The notes under the pieces: generated by a model
Told to the model about the DNA's origin: nothing
Seen by the model: only the letters and a program-made list of their open reading frames with translations
Databases searched by the model: none
Translations under genes and position numbers: made by a program
Shown: positions 17,817 to 27,753 of the stretch, one piece after another
Layout of the letters: each line of letters opens with the position of its first letter
Numbering within the stretch: position 1 is the first letter of the stretch
NCBI RefSeq assembly: GCF_026410085.1
Contig: NZ_CP112866.1
Coordinates: 3,905,001-3,969,000 of the forward strand
From: Pseudomonas quebecensis
Lineage (GTDB): Bacteria; Pseudomonadota; Gammaproteobacteria; Pseudomonadales; Pseudomonadaceae
DNA length: 64,000 bases
Reading direction: 5' to 3'

Positions 17817-20080
17817 GCCCGCGCGCCTCCGATCAGTTCCATCACCGCATCAAGCAAGGCGTCGTCGTGGAAACTGGCCTTGGCCAGATAATAGTCGGCC
17901 CCGGCGTCGAGCCCGCGCCGGCGGTCTTCTTCGCGGTCTTTGTAAGACACCACCATCACCGGCAACGATTGCAGGCGACTGTCACGGCGCAAGAGTGTGA
18001 CCAATTCGATACCGTCCATGCGGGGCATATCAATGTCAGTGATCAGCAGGTCGAAGTCCTCGGAACGCAAGGCGTTCCAGCCGTCCATGCCATCGACGGC
18101 CACGGCCACTTCGTAGCCACGATTAAGCAACAATTTGCGTTGCAGTTCACGCACCGTGAGCGAGTCATCGACCACCAGCACGCGTTTGCGCGGTGCTTCG
18201 GTGGTCTGCTGGCTGCGGCGGGCAATGCGCTCCAGGCGGCCGGTATTGAGCAACTTGTCCACCGAGCGCAGCATGTCTTCGACATCGACGATCAACACCA
18301 CCGAGCCGTCGTCGAGCAACGCACCGGCGGAAATGTCCTGAACCTTGCCCAGGCGATCGTCCAGCGGCAACACCACGAGCGTGCGCTCGCCGATGAAACG
18401 CTCCACCGCGATACCGTACACCGCGTCACGCTCGCGGATCACCACCACTTTCAGCGTCTCTGAAGGGCTCTGCCCCGCCGGGCGCTGCAGCAGCTGGCTG
18501 GCGGCGACCAGGCCGACATGCCGGCCTTCGTGCCAGAAATGCTGGCGCCCTTCCAATTGCACAATGTCCTCGGGCGCCAGGTCGCACATGCGCTCGATAT
18601 GCGCCAGCGGGAACGCATACGCCTCTTCGCCGACCTCCACCACCAGGCTGCGCACCACCGACAGGGTCAGCGGCACCTCCAGATGGAAGCGGCTGCCCTG
18701 CCCCGCCGTCTGCTCCAGCACCACCGCGCCGCGCAACTGGCGCACCATATGCTGCACCGCGTCCAACCCGACGCCGCGCCCGGAGACCTCGGTGACTTTG
18801 TCGCGCAGGCTGAACCCCGGAAGGAACAGGAACGTCAGCAACTCCTCCTCGCTCAAGCGCAACGCGGTTTCCAGCGGCGACAGCTTGCGCTCGACGATAG
18901 TGCCGCGCAGGCGCTCCAGGTCCACCCCATTGCCGTCGTCGCTCAGTTCCAGCACCAGCAACCCCGCCTGGTGGGAGGCGCGCAGGCGGATCAGCCCTTC
19001 GGCCGGTTTGCCCGCCAGTCTGCGCTGCTCGGGCATTTCGATGCCGTGATCGACGGCATTGCGCAATAAATGCGTGAGTGGCGCTTCGAGCTTTTCCAGC
19101 ACGTCGCGATCGACCTGGGTTTTCTCGCCTTCGATCTCCAGACGCACCTGCTTACCCAGGCTGCGGCCAAGGTCGCGCACCATGCGCACTTGCCCACCAA
19201 GTACGTCGGCAAATGGACGCATGCGACAGGCCAGCGCGGTGTCATAAAGCACCTGGGCGCGCTGCCCGGCCTGCCAGCCGAACTCATCGAGCTCGGCGGT
19301 TTTTTCCGCGAGCAGCGCCTGGGCTTCTGCCAACAGGCGGCGTGCATCGGTCAGGGCCTCCTGGGCTTCGAGGTTCAAGTGCTGGGTCTTGAGCTGACCG
19401 TCCAGGGTGTCGAGGGCGCGCACGCTCTGGCTTTGAATACGCTTGAGGCGCTGCAGGCTGACCAGGTACGGCTTGAGTCGCTGGGTTTCCACCAGGGACT
19501 TGCTCGACAGGTCCAGCAGGCTGTTCAAGCGCTCGGCGGTCACGCGCAGCACGCGCTCGCCGCCCTCGGTCATGCGCTTGCCTTGGCGCGGCGGGTCGCT
19601 GGCGACGGGCGGTGCCGGCTCGGGTTCCGGCGCCAGTGCTTCGGGCGCCGGCTCGGGTACCGTCGGCGGCGCGATTGCGGCGCTCGGTTGCGCGGGGTCC
19701 AGCAAGCGCTCCATCGACGCCACGTATGCCTCGATATCCGCCGGCCCTACGTTATTACCAGGCGTGGCGATGCGCATCAGCAGGTCGGTGCCTTGCAGCA
19801 ACGCATCGATATGTTCAGGTTGCAGGTACAGACGGCTTTCCTGGGCGCTGACCAGGCAGTCCTCCATGACGTGGGCCACGCTGACCCCGGCATCCACCCC
19901 CACGATGCGCGCCGCGCCCTTGAGGGAGTGGGCCGCGCGCATGCAGGCCTCAAGCTGGTCGGCCTGGGTCGGGTTACGCTCCAGCGCCAGCAGCCCCGCG
20001 CTCAGCACCTGGGTCTGCGCATCGGCTTCCAGGCTGAACAGCTCCAGCAGCGAGGCATCGCGCATCTGGTCGGGGGTCAT
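17813..20080 (-). CDS. wspE: Hybrid CheA-type histidine kinase WspE
   Basis: A 755-residue hybrid kinase. The N-terminal HPt domain has the phospho-His in RAAHSLKGAARIVG (His51). A Pro/Ala-rich linker occupies residues 120-160, then come the dimerisation and ATPase domains (HLLRNAVDHGIEMPEQRR is the N box and GRGVGLDAV the G2 box), a CheW-like domain, and a C-terminal receiver with Asp in LLITDIDMPRMDG. It phosphorylates WspR and WspF. The family start MTPDQMRDASL (ATG 20080) overlaps the wspD stop by four bases; 23 more open codons upstream lie inside wspD. Confidence 0.96.
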   Translation of the reverse strand: MTPDQMRDASLLELFSLEADAQTQVLSAGLLALERNPTQADQLEACMRAAHSLKGAARIVGVDAGVSVAHVMEDCLVSAQESRLYLQPEHIDALLQGTDLLMRIATPGNNVGPADIEAYVASMERLLDPAQPSAAIAPPTVPEPAPEALAPEPEPAPPVASDPPRQGKRMTEGGERVLRVTAERLNSLLDLSSKSLVETQRLKPYLVSLQRLKRIQSQSVRALDTLDGQLKTQHLNLEAQEALTDARRLLAEAQALLAEKTAELDEFGWQAGQRAQVLYDTALACRMRPFADVLGGQVRMVRDLGRSLGKQVRLEIEGEKTQVDRDVLEKLEAPLTHLLRNAVDHGIEMPEQRRLAGKPAEGLIRLRASHQAGLLVLELSDDGNGVDLERLRGTIVERKLSPLETALRLSEEELLTFLFLPGFSLRDKVTEVSGRGVGLDAVQHMVRQLRGAVVLEQTAGQGSRFHLEVPLTLSVVRSLVVEVGEEAYAFPLAHIERMCDLAPEDIVQLEGRQHFWHEGRHVGLVAASQLLQRPAGQSPSETLKVVVIRERDAVYGIAVERFIGERTLVVLPLDDRLGKVQDISAGALLDDGSVVLIVDVEDMLRSVDKLLNTGRLERIARRSQQTTEAPRKRVLVVDDSLTVRELQRKLLLNRGYEVAVAVDGMDGWNALRSEDFDLLITDIDMPRMDGIELVTLLRRDSRLQSLPVMVVSYKDREEDRRRGLDAGADYYLAKASFHDDALLDAVMELIGGARA

Positions 20081-20775
20081 GTAAGGCTCCGGGTCACGGC
20101 AGACAGCAATTGTGCCTCGTCCAGCCAACGCAGACTGCGGCCTTTCCACTGCAGCACGCCCTGGGTGTAGCGCGCGCTGGCCTGGGTGCCGGACACCGAC
20201 GCCGCGCTCAGCATGCGCTCGTCGATGGCGTGGATACCGTCCACTTCATCCACCGGCACCACCACCGGGCCATCCTGGGCGGCAATGATCAACATCCGCG
20301 GCATGCTGCGCCCGCCAACGGGGCCAGCGCCGGCGGCGTCCAGGCCAAGCAGTTCCACCAGCGAGAGGCACGCCACCAGCGCACCGCGCACATTGGCCAC
20401 GCCGAGCAGGGCGCGTGAGCGCTGGTGGGGCAAGGAGTGAATCGGTTGCAGCGGTGCCACTTCCACCAGGCAACGGGTAGCGATACCGAGCCACTCCTCG
20501 CCAAGGCGGAACATGAGCAGTGAACGGGTGACCACGTCCTCGTCGACTGTCTCGGCGACGTGGGCGCGATGATCGCCCTGCTGCAACGCATAGCGGTCCA
20601 GCAGGCGCGTGGCGGCGGCGGAATACACCGAGCAGTTCCGGCAGTGGATATGCTCCACCAGCAGCGGGCAGGATTTGTCGCCATGGATGCCGATGCGATT
20701 CCAGCAATCGTCGATGGCTTGGGTGTCGGCCAGGGTCAGGTCCAGGCCGGTGGTGTCGAGCGCGTCACTACTCAT
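20077..20775 (-). CDS. wspD: CheW-like coupling protein WspD
   Basis: A 232-residue CheW-type adaptor with an N-terminal extension that carries a Cys pair in HIHCRNCSVYSAAATRLL, a hallmark of WspD. The CheW domain (residues 80-225) couples the WspA receptor to WspE. It overlaps wspC and wspE by four bases each (ATGA), so translation is coupled in sequence. Two CheW-like proteins in one pathway is normal for Wsp systems. Confidence 0.94.
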   Translation of the reverse strand: MSSDALDTTGLDLTLADTQAIDDCWNRIGIHGDKSCPLLVEHIHCRNCSVYSAAATRLLDRYALQQGDHRAHVAETVDEDVVTRSLLMFRLGEEWLGIATRCLVEVAPLQPIHSLPHQRSRALLGVANVRGALVACLSLVELLGLDAAGAGPVGGRSMPRMLIIAAQDGPVVVPVDEVDGIHAIDERMLSAASVSGTQASARYTQGVLQWKGRSLRWLDEAQLLSAVTRSLT

Positions 20776-22025
20776 GGTTTGGACTCACTGTCAGCTCGCT
20801 CGCTGCGCACGGCCCGCGCCTGCAAACGACGCGCCCCCGCACGGTCGCCCTGGGACTCCAGCAACGCGGCCAACTGCATCAGGGCCTGCGGATGCTGGGG
20901 TTCCAGGTACAAGGCTTTTCGATAATACCCCTGCGCCTGCAGGGCGCTACCTTCCACATCGCTGAGCAGCCCCAGCCAATAGAACACCTGGGCGGCCGGC
21001 GGGTGGTTGCTCAAATATTGTTCGCACGCAGCACGCGCTTCGGCACTTTTGCCTTCGTTGGCCAGGGTCGCGATACGGCTGAGCAAGGTGCCCGCCTCGG
21101 ACGGCGGCACCTGGATCGGCATCACCTGGGCACTCACCGTGCTGAACGGCCGAGGCTTGGCGGGAATCGGTGCCGCGCTGCGTTGCGGCCTGGGCGTCGG
21201 TACAAAGGTCGGCGCCGGCTTGGTCGGCTCGACATGTCGGCTGAAGGCAAAGGACTGCGGCACGCCAATCGAACGCATGCCATGACGTCCAAGCAGACTG
21301 CCCTCGGCCGGGCCGATGAACAGCACGCCGTCAACGTGGGTCAAGCGCTTGAGCACGTCGAACACTTGCTGTTGGGTCGGTTGGTCGAAGTAGATCAACA
21401 GGTTGCGGCAGAACACGAAGTCATAACTGGCCTCACTGGCCAGCAGCGCCGGGTCGAGCAGGTTGCCCACTTGCAGGCGCACCTGCTCACGCACGCGCTC
21501 GGCGATGTGGTAACCGTCGCCATGCTCGGTGAAGTGGCGCTCGCGAAACGCCAGGTCGCCGCCGCGAAACGAATTTTTGCCGTACACGCCGCGCCGGGCG
21601 CGCTCCACCGACAGTGGGCTGACGTCGACGCCCTGCACCTTGAACTGATGCGGCGCCAGGCCGGCATCGAGCAAGGCCATGGCGATCGAGTAAGGTTCTT
21701 CGCCGGTGGAACACGGCAGGCTCAGGATGCGCAGCGCACGCATCTGGTTGATCTCGGCCAGGCGCGTGCAGGCCAGGCGCGCCAGGGTTGCAAAGGATTC
21801 GGGGTAACGGAAAAACCAGGTTTCAGGGACGATCACCGCTTCGATCAGCGCCTGCTGCTCGTCGTGGGAGCGCTGCAGGTGCTGCCAGTAATCATCCGGC
21901 GTGCGCGCCTCGACAGCTTTGCTGCGCTGGCGCACCGCGCGCTCGATGATGGCCTCGCCCACCGACGCAACGTCCAGGCCTATGCACTCCTTGAGAAAAG
22001 CGAAAAAGCGCGGGTCGTTACTCAT
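20772..22025 (-). CDS. wspC: CheR-type methyltransferase with TPR domain, WspC
   Basis: A 417-residue protein. Residues 1-265 form a CheR SAM-dependent methyltransferase (LPCSTGEEPYSIAMALLDAG is the SAM-binding motif, and FVFCRNLLIYFD the conserved substrate-site segment). A proline-rich linker with few motifs follows, and the last 90 residues are TPR-like (AQVFYWLGLLSDVEGSALQ and onward). It methylates WspA constitutively, opposing WspF. The ATG at 22025 overlaps the wspB stop by four bases. Confidence 0.95.
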   Translation of the reverse strand: MSNDPRFFAFLKECIGLDVASVGEAIIERAVRQRSKAVEARTPDDYWQHLQRSHDEQQALIEAVIVPETWFFRYPESFATLARLACTRLAEINQMRALRILSLPCSTGEEPYSIAMALLDAGLAPHQFKVQGVDVSPLSVERARRGVYGKNSFRGGDLAFRERHFTEHGDGYHIAERVREQVRLQVGNLLDPALLASEASYDFVFCRNLLIYFDQPTQQQVFDVLKRLTHVDGVLFIGPAEGSLLGRHGMRSIGVPQSFAFSRHVEPTKPAPTFVPTPRPQRSAAPIPAKPRPFSTVSAQVMPIQVPPSEAGTLLSRIATLANEGKSAEARAACEQYLSNHPPAAQVFYWLGLLSDVEGSALQAQGYYRKALYLEPQHPQALMQLAALLESQGDRAGARRLQARAVRSERADSESKP

Positions 22026-22534
22026 AGGCTTTGCTCGTCGGCGAACAACAGGGCACGCACGTCGTCGGTGAGCAGATCGTTGACGCCGATCCACTGCATC
22101 AAGCCCTGTGCATCCTCACGCACCAGCCCCAGGTACGGCGCCTCGCGGTTGTCCAGGCCATACGCTTGGAACTCTTCAAGGCCGCAACGCAGGGTGTCGG
22201 TGGCCTGCTCCAGAATCAGCCCCAGCCGGCGCGCCGCAACCCAGGGCTGCGGCTGGTAGTGCACCAGTACCAGCCGCGTGCTGGTGCGGGCCTGGGCCGG
22301 TGTGCCGAAAGCCAGGGCGCTGAGGTCGATCACCGGCACCAGCGCGCCCCGATGGGCAAAAATCCCCGCCACCCACGCAGGCGCGTGAGCGATGGGCTTG
22401 AGCGGCAGGCGCGGCAGCACTTCGGCCACTTCGGTGGCCCGCAGGGCATAGCGTTCGCTGCCGATATGAAATACCAGGAACAACGCTTTTTTCGCTGCCG
22501 GGACGGCGCCGCGTTTAGCCGCGAGGTCGCTCAT
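22022..22534 (-). CDS. wspB: CheW-like coupling protein WspB
   Basis: A 170-residue CheW homologue (LVFHIGSERYALRATEVAEVLP, then GIFAHRGALVPVIDL). It links WspA to the kinase WspE. The start ATG overlaps the wspA stop by one base (TGATG). Confidence 0.94.
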   Translation of the reverse strand: MSDLAAKRGAVPAAKKALFLVFHIGSERYALRATEVAEVLPRLPLKPIAHAPAWVAGIFAHRGALVPVIDLSALAFGTPAQARTSTRLVLVHYQPQPWVAARRLGLILEQATDTLRCGLEEFQAYGLDNREAPYLGLVREDAQGLMQWIGVNDLLTDDVRALLFADEQSL

Positions 22535-24156
22535 CAGACTTTGAAACGCGACACGCCGCTGCGCAGACCCACCGCAACCTGGCTCAGTTCATCGATGGCG
22601 AAGCTGGCCTGACGCAGAGACTCCACGGTCTGGCTGCTGGCGTCGCCCAGTTGCACCAGCGCATGGTTGATCTGCTCGGCACCGGTGGCCTGGGCCTGCA
22701 TGCCTTCGTTAACCATCAGCACCCGCGGCGCCAGCGCCTGGACCTGATGAATGATCTGCGACAGCTGCTCGCCCACCTGCTGCACTTCGAACATGCCTCG
22801 ACGCACTTCCTCGGAGAATTTGTCCATGCCCATCACCCCGGCCGACACCGCCGACTGGATCTCACGCACCATCTGCTCGATATCGTAAGTCGCCACGGCG
22901 GTCTGGTCGGCCAGGCGCCGCACCTCGGTGGCCACCACGGCAAAGCCGCGCCCGTACTCACCGGCCTTCTCGGCTTCGATGGCGGCATTGAGCGACAGCA
23001 GGTTGGTCTGGTCGGCGACCTTGACGATGGTGACCACCACCTGGTTGATGTTGCCGGCCTTCTCGTTGAGGATCGCCAACTTGGCGTTGACCAGGTCGGC
23101 GGCGCCCATCACCGAGTGCATGGTTTCTTCCATGCGCGCCAGGCCCTGCTGGCCGGAACCTGCGGCCACCGATGCCTGGTCGGCGGCGGTCGAGACTTCG
23201 GTCATGGTGCGCACCAGGTCCTTGGAGGTGGCGGCGATTTCGCGGGACGTGGCGCCGATCTCGGTGGTGGTCGCGGCGGTTTCGGTGGCGGTGGCCTGTT
23301 GCTGCTTGGAGGTGGCGGCGATCTCGGTAACCGAAGTGGTCACCTGCACCGACGAGCGCTGGGCCTGGGACACCAGGGCGGTCAGCTCGGTCATCATGTC
23401 GTTGAAGCCGGTTTCCACCGCGTTGAATTCGTCCTTGCGCGACAGGTTCAGGCGTTTGCTCAGATCGCCGGTGCGCATGGTTTCGAGGATTTCGACGATA
23501 CGCTGCATCGGCGACATGATCGCGCGCATCAGCAGCAGGCCGCACAGGCCGGCGGCGAGGATCGCCACGGCCAGGGACACGAACATGCTGACTTTGGCGG
23601 CAGCTACGGCTTCATCGATAGCGGAGGTGGCGTTGTCGGACACGCCTTTGTTTTCGGTGATGATATCATTGAGCTTCATACGGCCTTCGGTCCAGACAGG
23701 CGTCAGTTGCTCTTCGAGCAGGTCGTGCGCGGCCGGCAAATCATTGGCCTGGATGCGCTCGATCACCTGGGCCAGAACCTTGTTGTAATTGATGTGCGCA
23801 GCCTTGAAGTTATCGAACTCCATGCGGTCGGCCTGGTTGCCGATGGTTTTCTCGTAGTTGGCCATCTGCTGTTCGATGCGCTTTTCAAAACTCTGATAAT
23901 CGCTCTTGTCGGCGCTGGTGAGGGTCTTGTCTTCACGCATGCCGATGATATCGAGGGTCAGCAGATAACTGTCGACCCATGCGCTGCGGATCATGGAACT
24001 GAGATACACCCCCGGCACCGCGTCATCGCGCACGGCCTCTTGCCCGGCTTCGATTTTCATTAACCGTGAATAGGAGACCACGACCATTAACAGCATGATG
24101 GCGATAACGACCGCAAAACTTGCCAGGATCCGTTGGCGCAAGGTCCAGTTCTTCAC
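22534..24156 (-). CDS. wspA: Methyl-accepting chemoreceptor WspA (surface sensor)
   Basis: A 540-residue membrane receptor. TM1 spans residues 10-33, a four-helix periplasmic ligand domain runs to about 185, TM2 about 188-210, then a HAMP domain and a cytoplasmic MCP domain with the hairpin tip [20 protein letters not shown] near 385. It senses surface contact or envelope stress and stays laterally distributed. GTG 24156 (giving MKNWTLRQR) is chosen because GAGG lies seven bases upstream; an in-frame ATG seven codons earlier overlaps that site. Confidence 0.96.
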   Translation of the reverse strand: MKNWTLRQRILASFAVVIAIMLLMVVVSYSRLMKIEAGQEAVRDDAVPGVYLSSMIRSAWVDSYLLTLDIIGMREDKTLTSADKSDYQSFEKRIEQQMANYEKTIGNQADRMEFDNFKAAHINYNKVLAQVIERIQANDLPAAHDLLEEQLTPVWTEGRMKLNDIITENKGVSDNATSAIDEAVAAAKVSMFVSLAVAILAAGLCGLLLMRAIMSPMQRIVEILETMRTGDLSKRLNLSRKDEFNAVETGFNDMMTELTALVSQAQRSSVQVTTSVTEIAATSKQQQATATETAATTTEIGATSREIAATSKDLVRTMTEVSTAADQASVAAGSGQQGLARMEETMHSVMGAADLVNAKLAILNEKAGNINQVVVTIVKVADQTNLLSLNAAIEAEKAGEYGRGFAVVATEVRRLADQTAVATYDIEQMVREIQSAVSAGVMGMDKFSEEVRRGMFEVQQVGEQLSQIIHQVQALAPRVLMVNEGMQAQATGAEQINHALVQLGDASSQTVESLRQASFAIDELSQVAVGLRSGVSRFKV

Positions 24157-24260
24157 AGTAATTCCTCGAAGGCCCATTCAAATGGGGGGAGTATAGCTGA
24201 GCAGCAGCGCTCATTTATGAATGGGTTTTGGTGGGGTACCGACATAAACACTAAAACGTC

Positions 24261-24284
24261 GGTGGGAGGGGCAGCCCCCTCCCA
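24261..24284. repeat. REP palindrome (single)
   Basis: The palindrome ggtgggagggg / cagccccctccca lies in the gap between wspA and the TerB-like gene. It is shorter than the typical unit. Confidence 0.6.
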
Positions 24285-24305
24285 TACTTTGTTTGAAACC
24301 GGTGG

Positions 24306-25013
24306 TTATGGGTTAAGGCGTACCTGCTTTTCCAGTTCCAGCTTCAAGCCCGGCTCCAGTTTGAGCTGGCGCGCCAATTCATCCAGATAGGCCTTTTCCA
24401 TAAAGTTTTCCTCATCCACCAGCATCACACTGGCGATGTACATCTCGGCGGCCATTTCCGGGGTGCCGGCGGCGCGGGCGACATCGGCAGGGTCCAGGGG
24501 CTTGTTCAGTTCGGCGTGCAGCCAATGCTGCAATTCGCGGTCGTTGTCCAGCTTGGTGAATTCGCCTTCGATCAGTGCGCGCTCGCGCTCATCCACATGC
24601 CCGTCGGCCTTGGCGGCCGCGACCAATGCCTTGAGGATGCCCTGACTGTGCTGCTCGGCCTGGGCCGGTGGCAGACGGTCGATGGTCTGCGGCTCGCCCT
24701 GGGGCGCGCTGGCCTGTTGCGCCTGCCAGTTACCGTAGGCTTTGTAGGCGATGACGCCCAAGGCGGCCAGCCCGCCGTAGGTCAGCGCCTTGCCGCCGAA
24801 TTTGCGGGCTTTCTTGTTGCCCAGCAACAGCCCCATGGCACCGGCCGCCAGGGCCCCGCCACCGGAGCCACCGAGCAGACTGCCCAGGCCGCCACCGCCG
24901 AGCAGACCGCCCAAGGCGCCCTTGTCTTCCTGTTTGCGCTGGCCGCCGGCCTTGTTCTGCAACATGTCCTGGCCGGACTTGAGCAACTGATCGAGCAATC
25001 CACGGGTGTTCAT
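24306..25013 (-). CDS. TerB-like DUF533 inner-membrane-associated protein
   Basis: A 235-residue DUF533 protein. The N-terminal third is Gly/Ala-rich with repeated GGLLGGGGLGSLLGG and a hydrophobic stretch (LTYGGLAALGVIAYKAYG, about residues 75-95) that may insert in the membrane. The C-terminal half (115-225) is a TerB-type helical domain with ADGHVDERERALI, a potential metal-binding acidic loop. The start MNTRGLLDQ (ATG 25013) is the family start. The gene diverges from the LysR gene; the 167-base gap should hold both promoters. Function unknown. Confidence 0.85.
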   Translation of the reverse strand: MNTRGLLDQLLKSGQDMLQNKAGGQRKQEDKGALGGLLGGGGLGSLLGGSGGGALAAGAMGLLLGNKKARKFGGKALTYGGLAALGVIAYKAYGNWQAQQASAPQGEPQTIDRLPPAQAEQHSQGILKALVAAAKADGHVDERERALIEGEFTKLDNDRELQHWLHAELNKPLDPADVARAAGTPEMAAEMYIASVMLVDEENFMEKAYLDELARQLKLEPGLKLELEKQVRLNP

Positions 25014-25180
25014 AACAGCCTCCAGATACTTGAGTTCATAGGACCAATAGGCCGCCAGCGTAAAACTAAGTGCCAAAAAACCTGGATCTAGAGTGCTTCC
25101 AGATGTAACGCCGCTGCCCTTCGCTAAAACCGATATACACTCGCGCACATCTATAAAAACAGCCTTCTGGTAATTCCCGC

Positions 25181-26092
25181 ATGATGACCTTGCGTCAAAT
25201 TCGCCACTTCATTGCGGTGGCCGAGACCGGCTCGATCTCCGCCGCAGCGCAGACTGCGTTCATTTCCCAGTCGACTCTGACCCTGGCGATCCAGCAACTG
25301 GAGCAGGAGATTGGCGTCAACCTGTTCAATCGCCACGCCAAGGGCATGACCCTGACCCACCAGGGCCATCAGTTCCTGCGTCAGGCGCACCTGATTCTCG
25401 CCACCGTCGACAACGCCAAGCGCAGCCTGCAACAGAGCACCGACCAGGTAGCCGGGCAATTGATCATCGGCGTGACCAGCCTGGTGGCCGGCTATTATCT
25501 AGCCGACCTGCTGACCCGCTTCCAACGCGCCTACCCCAATGTGGAAATCCGCGTGATGGAAGACGAGCGGCCGTATATCGAGCACTTACTGGTCAGCGGC
25601 GAAATCGACGTGGGTGTGCTGATCCTCTCCAACCTTGAAGATCGTCACGCCCTGCAGACCGAAGTCCTGACCCATTCACCTCATCGCCTGTGGCTGCCGG
25701 CGCAGCATCCATTGCTGGAACACGACAGCATCAACCTCGCCGACGTGGCGCGCGAACCGTTGATTCAACTGAACGTCGACGAAATGGACCATAACGCCCA
25801 GCGCCTGTGGGCCGGCGCCGGCCTGCAACCGCGCGTGACCCTGCGCACGGCCTCCACCGAAGCGGTGCGCAGCCTGGTGGCGGCGGGCCTGGGGGTGTCG
25901 ATCCAGCCGGACATGACCTACCGCCCATGGTCGCTGGAAGGCGACATCATCGAAGCGCGGCCGATTGCCGACCTCAGTCAGACCCTCGACGTGGGCCTGG
26001 CCTGGCGCCGTGGCACCGCACGGCCAACCCTGGTGGACCCGTTCCTCACCGTGGCGCGCGAACAGCCACACCCACGCAAGCCATCTATTTAA
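25181..26092 (+). CDS. LysR-family regulator of the polyamine locus (predicted)
   Basis: A 303-residue LysR regulator: winged HTH at residues 1-60 (MTLRQIRHFIAVAETGSISAAAQ), then a periplasmic-binding-protein-like effector domain. It lies 102 bases upstream of, and in the same orientation as, the aldehyde dehydrogenase / ABC transporter / spdH genes, so control of that locus is inferred from position only. An alternative ATG is one codon later. Confidence 0.9.
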   Translation: MMTLRQIRHFIAVAETGSISAAAQTAFISQSTLTLAIQQLEQEIGVNLFNRHAKGMTLTHQGHQFLRQAHLILATVDNAKRSLQQSTDQVAGQLIIGVTSLVAGYYLADLLTRFQRAYPNVEIRVMEDERPYIEHLLVSGEIDVGVLILSNLEDRHALQTEVLTHSPHRLWLPAQHPLLEHDSINLADVAREPLIQLNVDEMDHNAQRLWAGAGLQPRVTLRTASTEAVRSLVAAGLGVSIQPDMTYRPWSLEGDIIEARPIADLSQTLDVGLAWRRGTARPTLVDPFLTVAREQPHPRKPSI

Positions 26093-26194
26093 TCGAATGC
26101 TGCATTCAGTATTTAGTATTTGTTGACCTCGCGCCCGCGCTCTACTCTCGGCTCATCCATAAGAGAAGGCCGGGCGCCTTGTAAGAGAACGCCC

Positions 26195-27682
26195 ATGGCC
26201 ACACAAGAAAAGAGATCGCGAAAAATGTCCGGCGCGCCCACCCCGCTGCTCACTGCGTTGCTGATCGACGGCGAATTGGTTCAGGGCCAAGGATTTGTCG
26301 AGCCGATCCTCAACCCGGCCACCGGTGACGTGCTGACTCACATCGCCGAAGCCAGCACCGAGCAAGTCGAAAGCGCCATCCTCGCCGCCCATCGTGCATT
26401 TGCCGGTTGGTCACGCACCACGCCGCAGCAACGCTCCAACCTGCTGCTGGGCATCGCCGATGCCATCGAAAAACAAGCCGACTACCTGGCCCGCCTGGAA
26501 TCGCTGAACTGCGGCAAGCCGTTGCATCTGGCGCGCCAGGATGATTTGAGCGCGACGGTGGACGTGTTCCGTTTCTTCGCCGGCGCGGTGCGTTGCCAGA
26601 CCGGCCAACTGAGCGGCGAATACCTGCCGGGCTACACCAGCATGGTGCGGCGCGACCCGATTGGCGTGGTGGCCTCGATTGCGCCGTGGAACTACCCGCT
26701 GATGATGGCCGCATGGAAAATCGCCCCCGCCCTGGCCGCCGGCAATACCCTGGTGTTCAAGCCGTCGGAACACACGCCGTTGTCGATCCTGGCCCTGGCG
26801 CCCGTGCTTAAAGCGCTGTTGCCACGCGGGGTGATCAACATTCTGTGCGGCGGCGGCGAAGGCGTTGGCGGCCATCTGGTCAGCCACCCCAAGGTGCGCA
26901 TGGTGTCGCTGACCGGCGATATCGTCACTGGCCAGAAGATTCTGCAAGCCGCGTCCAAGACCCTGAAACGCACGCACCTGGAACTGGGCGGCAAGGCACC
27001 GGTGATCGTGTGCAACGACGCCGACCTGCAGGCCGTGGTCGAGGGTGTGCGCGCCTATGGCTATTACAACGCCGGGCAGGACTGCACTGCCGCGTGCCGC
27101 ATCTACGCCCAGGCCGGGATTCACGACAAATTGGTCGCCGAACTGGGCGCCGCTGTCAGCAGCCTGCGCTTTGCCGGCAAACGCGATGCCGATAACGAAC
27201 TCGGCCCGCTGATCAGCACACGCCAGCGCGACCGCGTCGCCAGTTTCGTCGAGCGCGCCCTCGGCCAGCCCCATATCGAACGGGTCACCGGCGCCGCGGT
27301 GCATTCCGGTGCCGGTTTCTACTACCAACCCACGCTGCTGGCCGGTTGCAAGCAAGGCGATGAAATCGTCCAGCGCGAAGTATTCGGCCCGGTGGTCACC
27401 GTGACCCGCTTCGATGAATTGGAGCAAGCGGTGGACTGGGCCAACGACTCCGAATACGGCCTGGCTTCGTCGGTGTGGACCCAGAACCTGGACAAAGCCA
27501 TGCAAGTGGCCGCGCGCCTGCAATACGGCTGCACCTGGATCAACAGCCATTTCATGCTGGTCAGCGAAATGCCCCATGGCGGCTTGAAGCGTTCGGGGTA
27601 TGGGAAAGATCTGTCGAGCGACTCACTACAAGACTACAGCGTGGTGCGCCACATCATGGCGCGTCACGGTCAGCACCTTTAA
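26195..27682 (+). CDS. Aminobutyraldehyde dehydrogenase-like enzyme (PatD paralogue)
   Basis: A 495-residue NAD(P)-dependent aldehyde dehydrogenase. The catalytic Cys lies in [11 protein letters not shown] (about 297), the general base in [10 protein letters not shown], and the Rossmann segment reads [10 protein letters not shown]. It is closely related to the patD gene 4.3 kb downstream: 39 of 45 residues match from RRDPIGVV to SEHTPL. The expected substrate is 4-aminobutyraldehyde or another omega-amino aldehyde from polyamine breakdown. The ATG at 26195 adds about 17 residues before the PatD-like start; an internal ATG at 26225 is the alternative. It opens the putative polyamine operon. 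Confidence 0.9.
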   Translation: MATQEKRSRKMSGAPTPLLTALLIDGELVQGQGFVEPILNPATGDVLTHIAEASTEQVESAILAAHRAFAGWSRTTPQQRSNLLLGIADAIEKQADYLARLESLNCGKPLHLARQDDLSATVDVFRFFAGAVRCQTGQLSGEYLPGYTSMVRRDPIGVVASIAPWNYPLMMAAWKIAPALAAGNTLVFKPSEHTPLSILALAPVLKALLPRGVINILCGGGEGVGGHLVSHPKVRMVSLTGDIVTGQKILQAASKTLKRTHLELGGKAPVIVCNDADLQAVVEGVRAYGYYNAGQDCTAACRIYAQAGIHDKLVAELGAAVSSLRFAGKRDADNELGPLISTRQRDRVASFVERALGQPHIERVTGAAVHSGAGFYYQPTLLAGCKQGDEIVQREVFGPVVTVTRFDELEQAVDWANDSEYGLASSVWTQNLDKAMQVAARLQYGCTWINSHFMLVSEMPHGGLKRSGYGKDLSSDSLQDYSVVRHIMARHGQHL

Positions 27683-27753
27683 AACAACAACTAAGCTCAT
27701 GCGTCACGGCTTCACACACTGCCCCGACCATAATTAAAGAAGAGGGAACCCCC

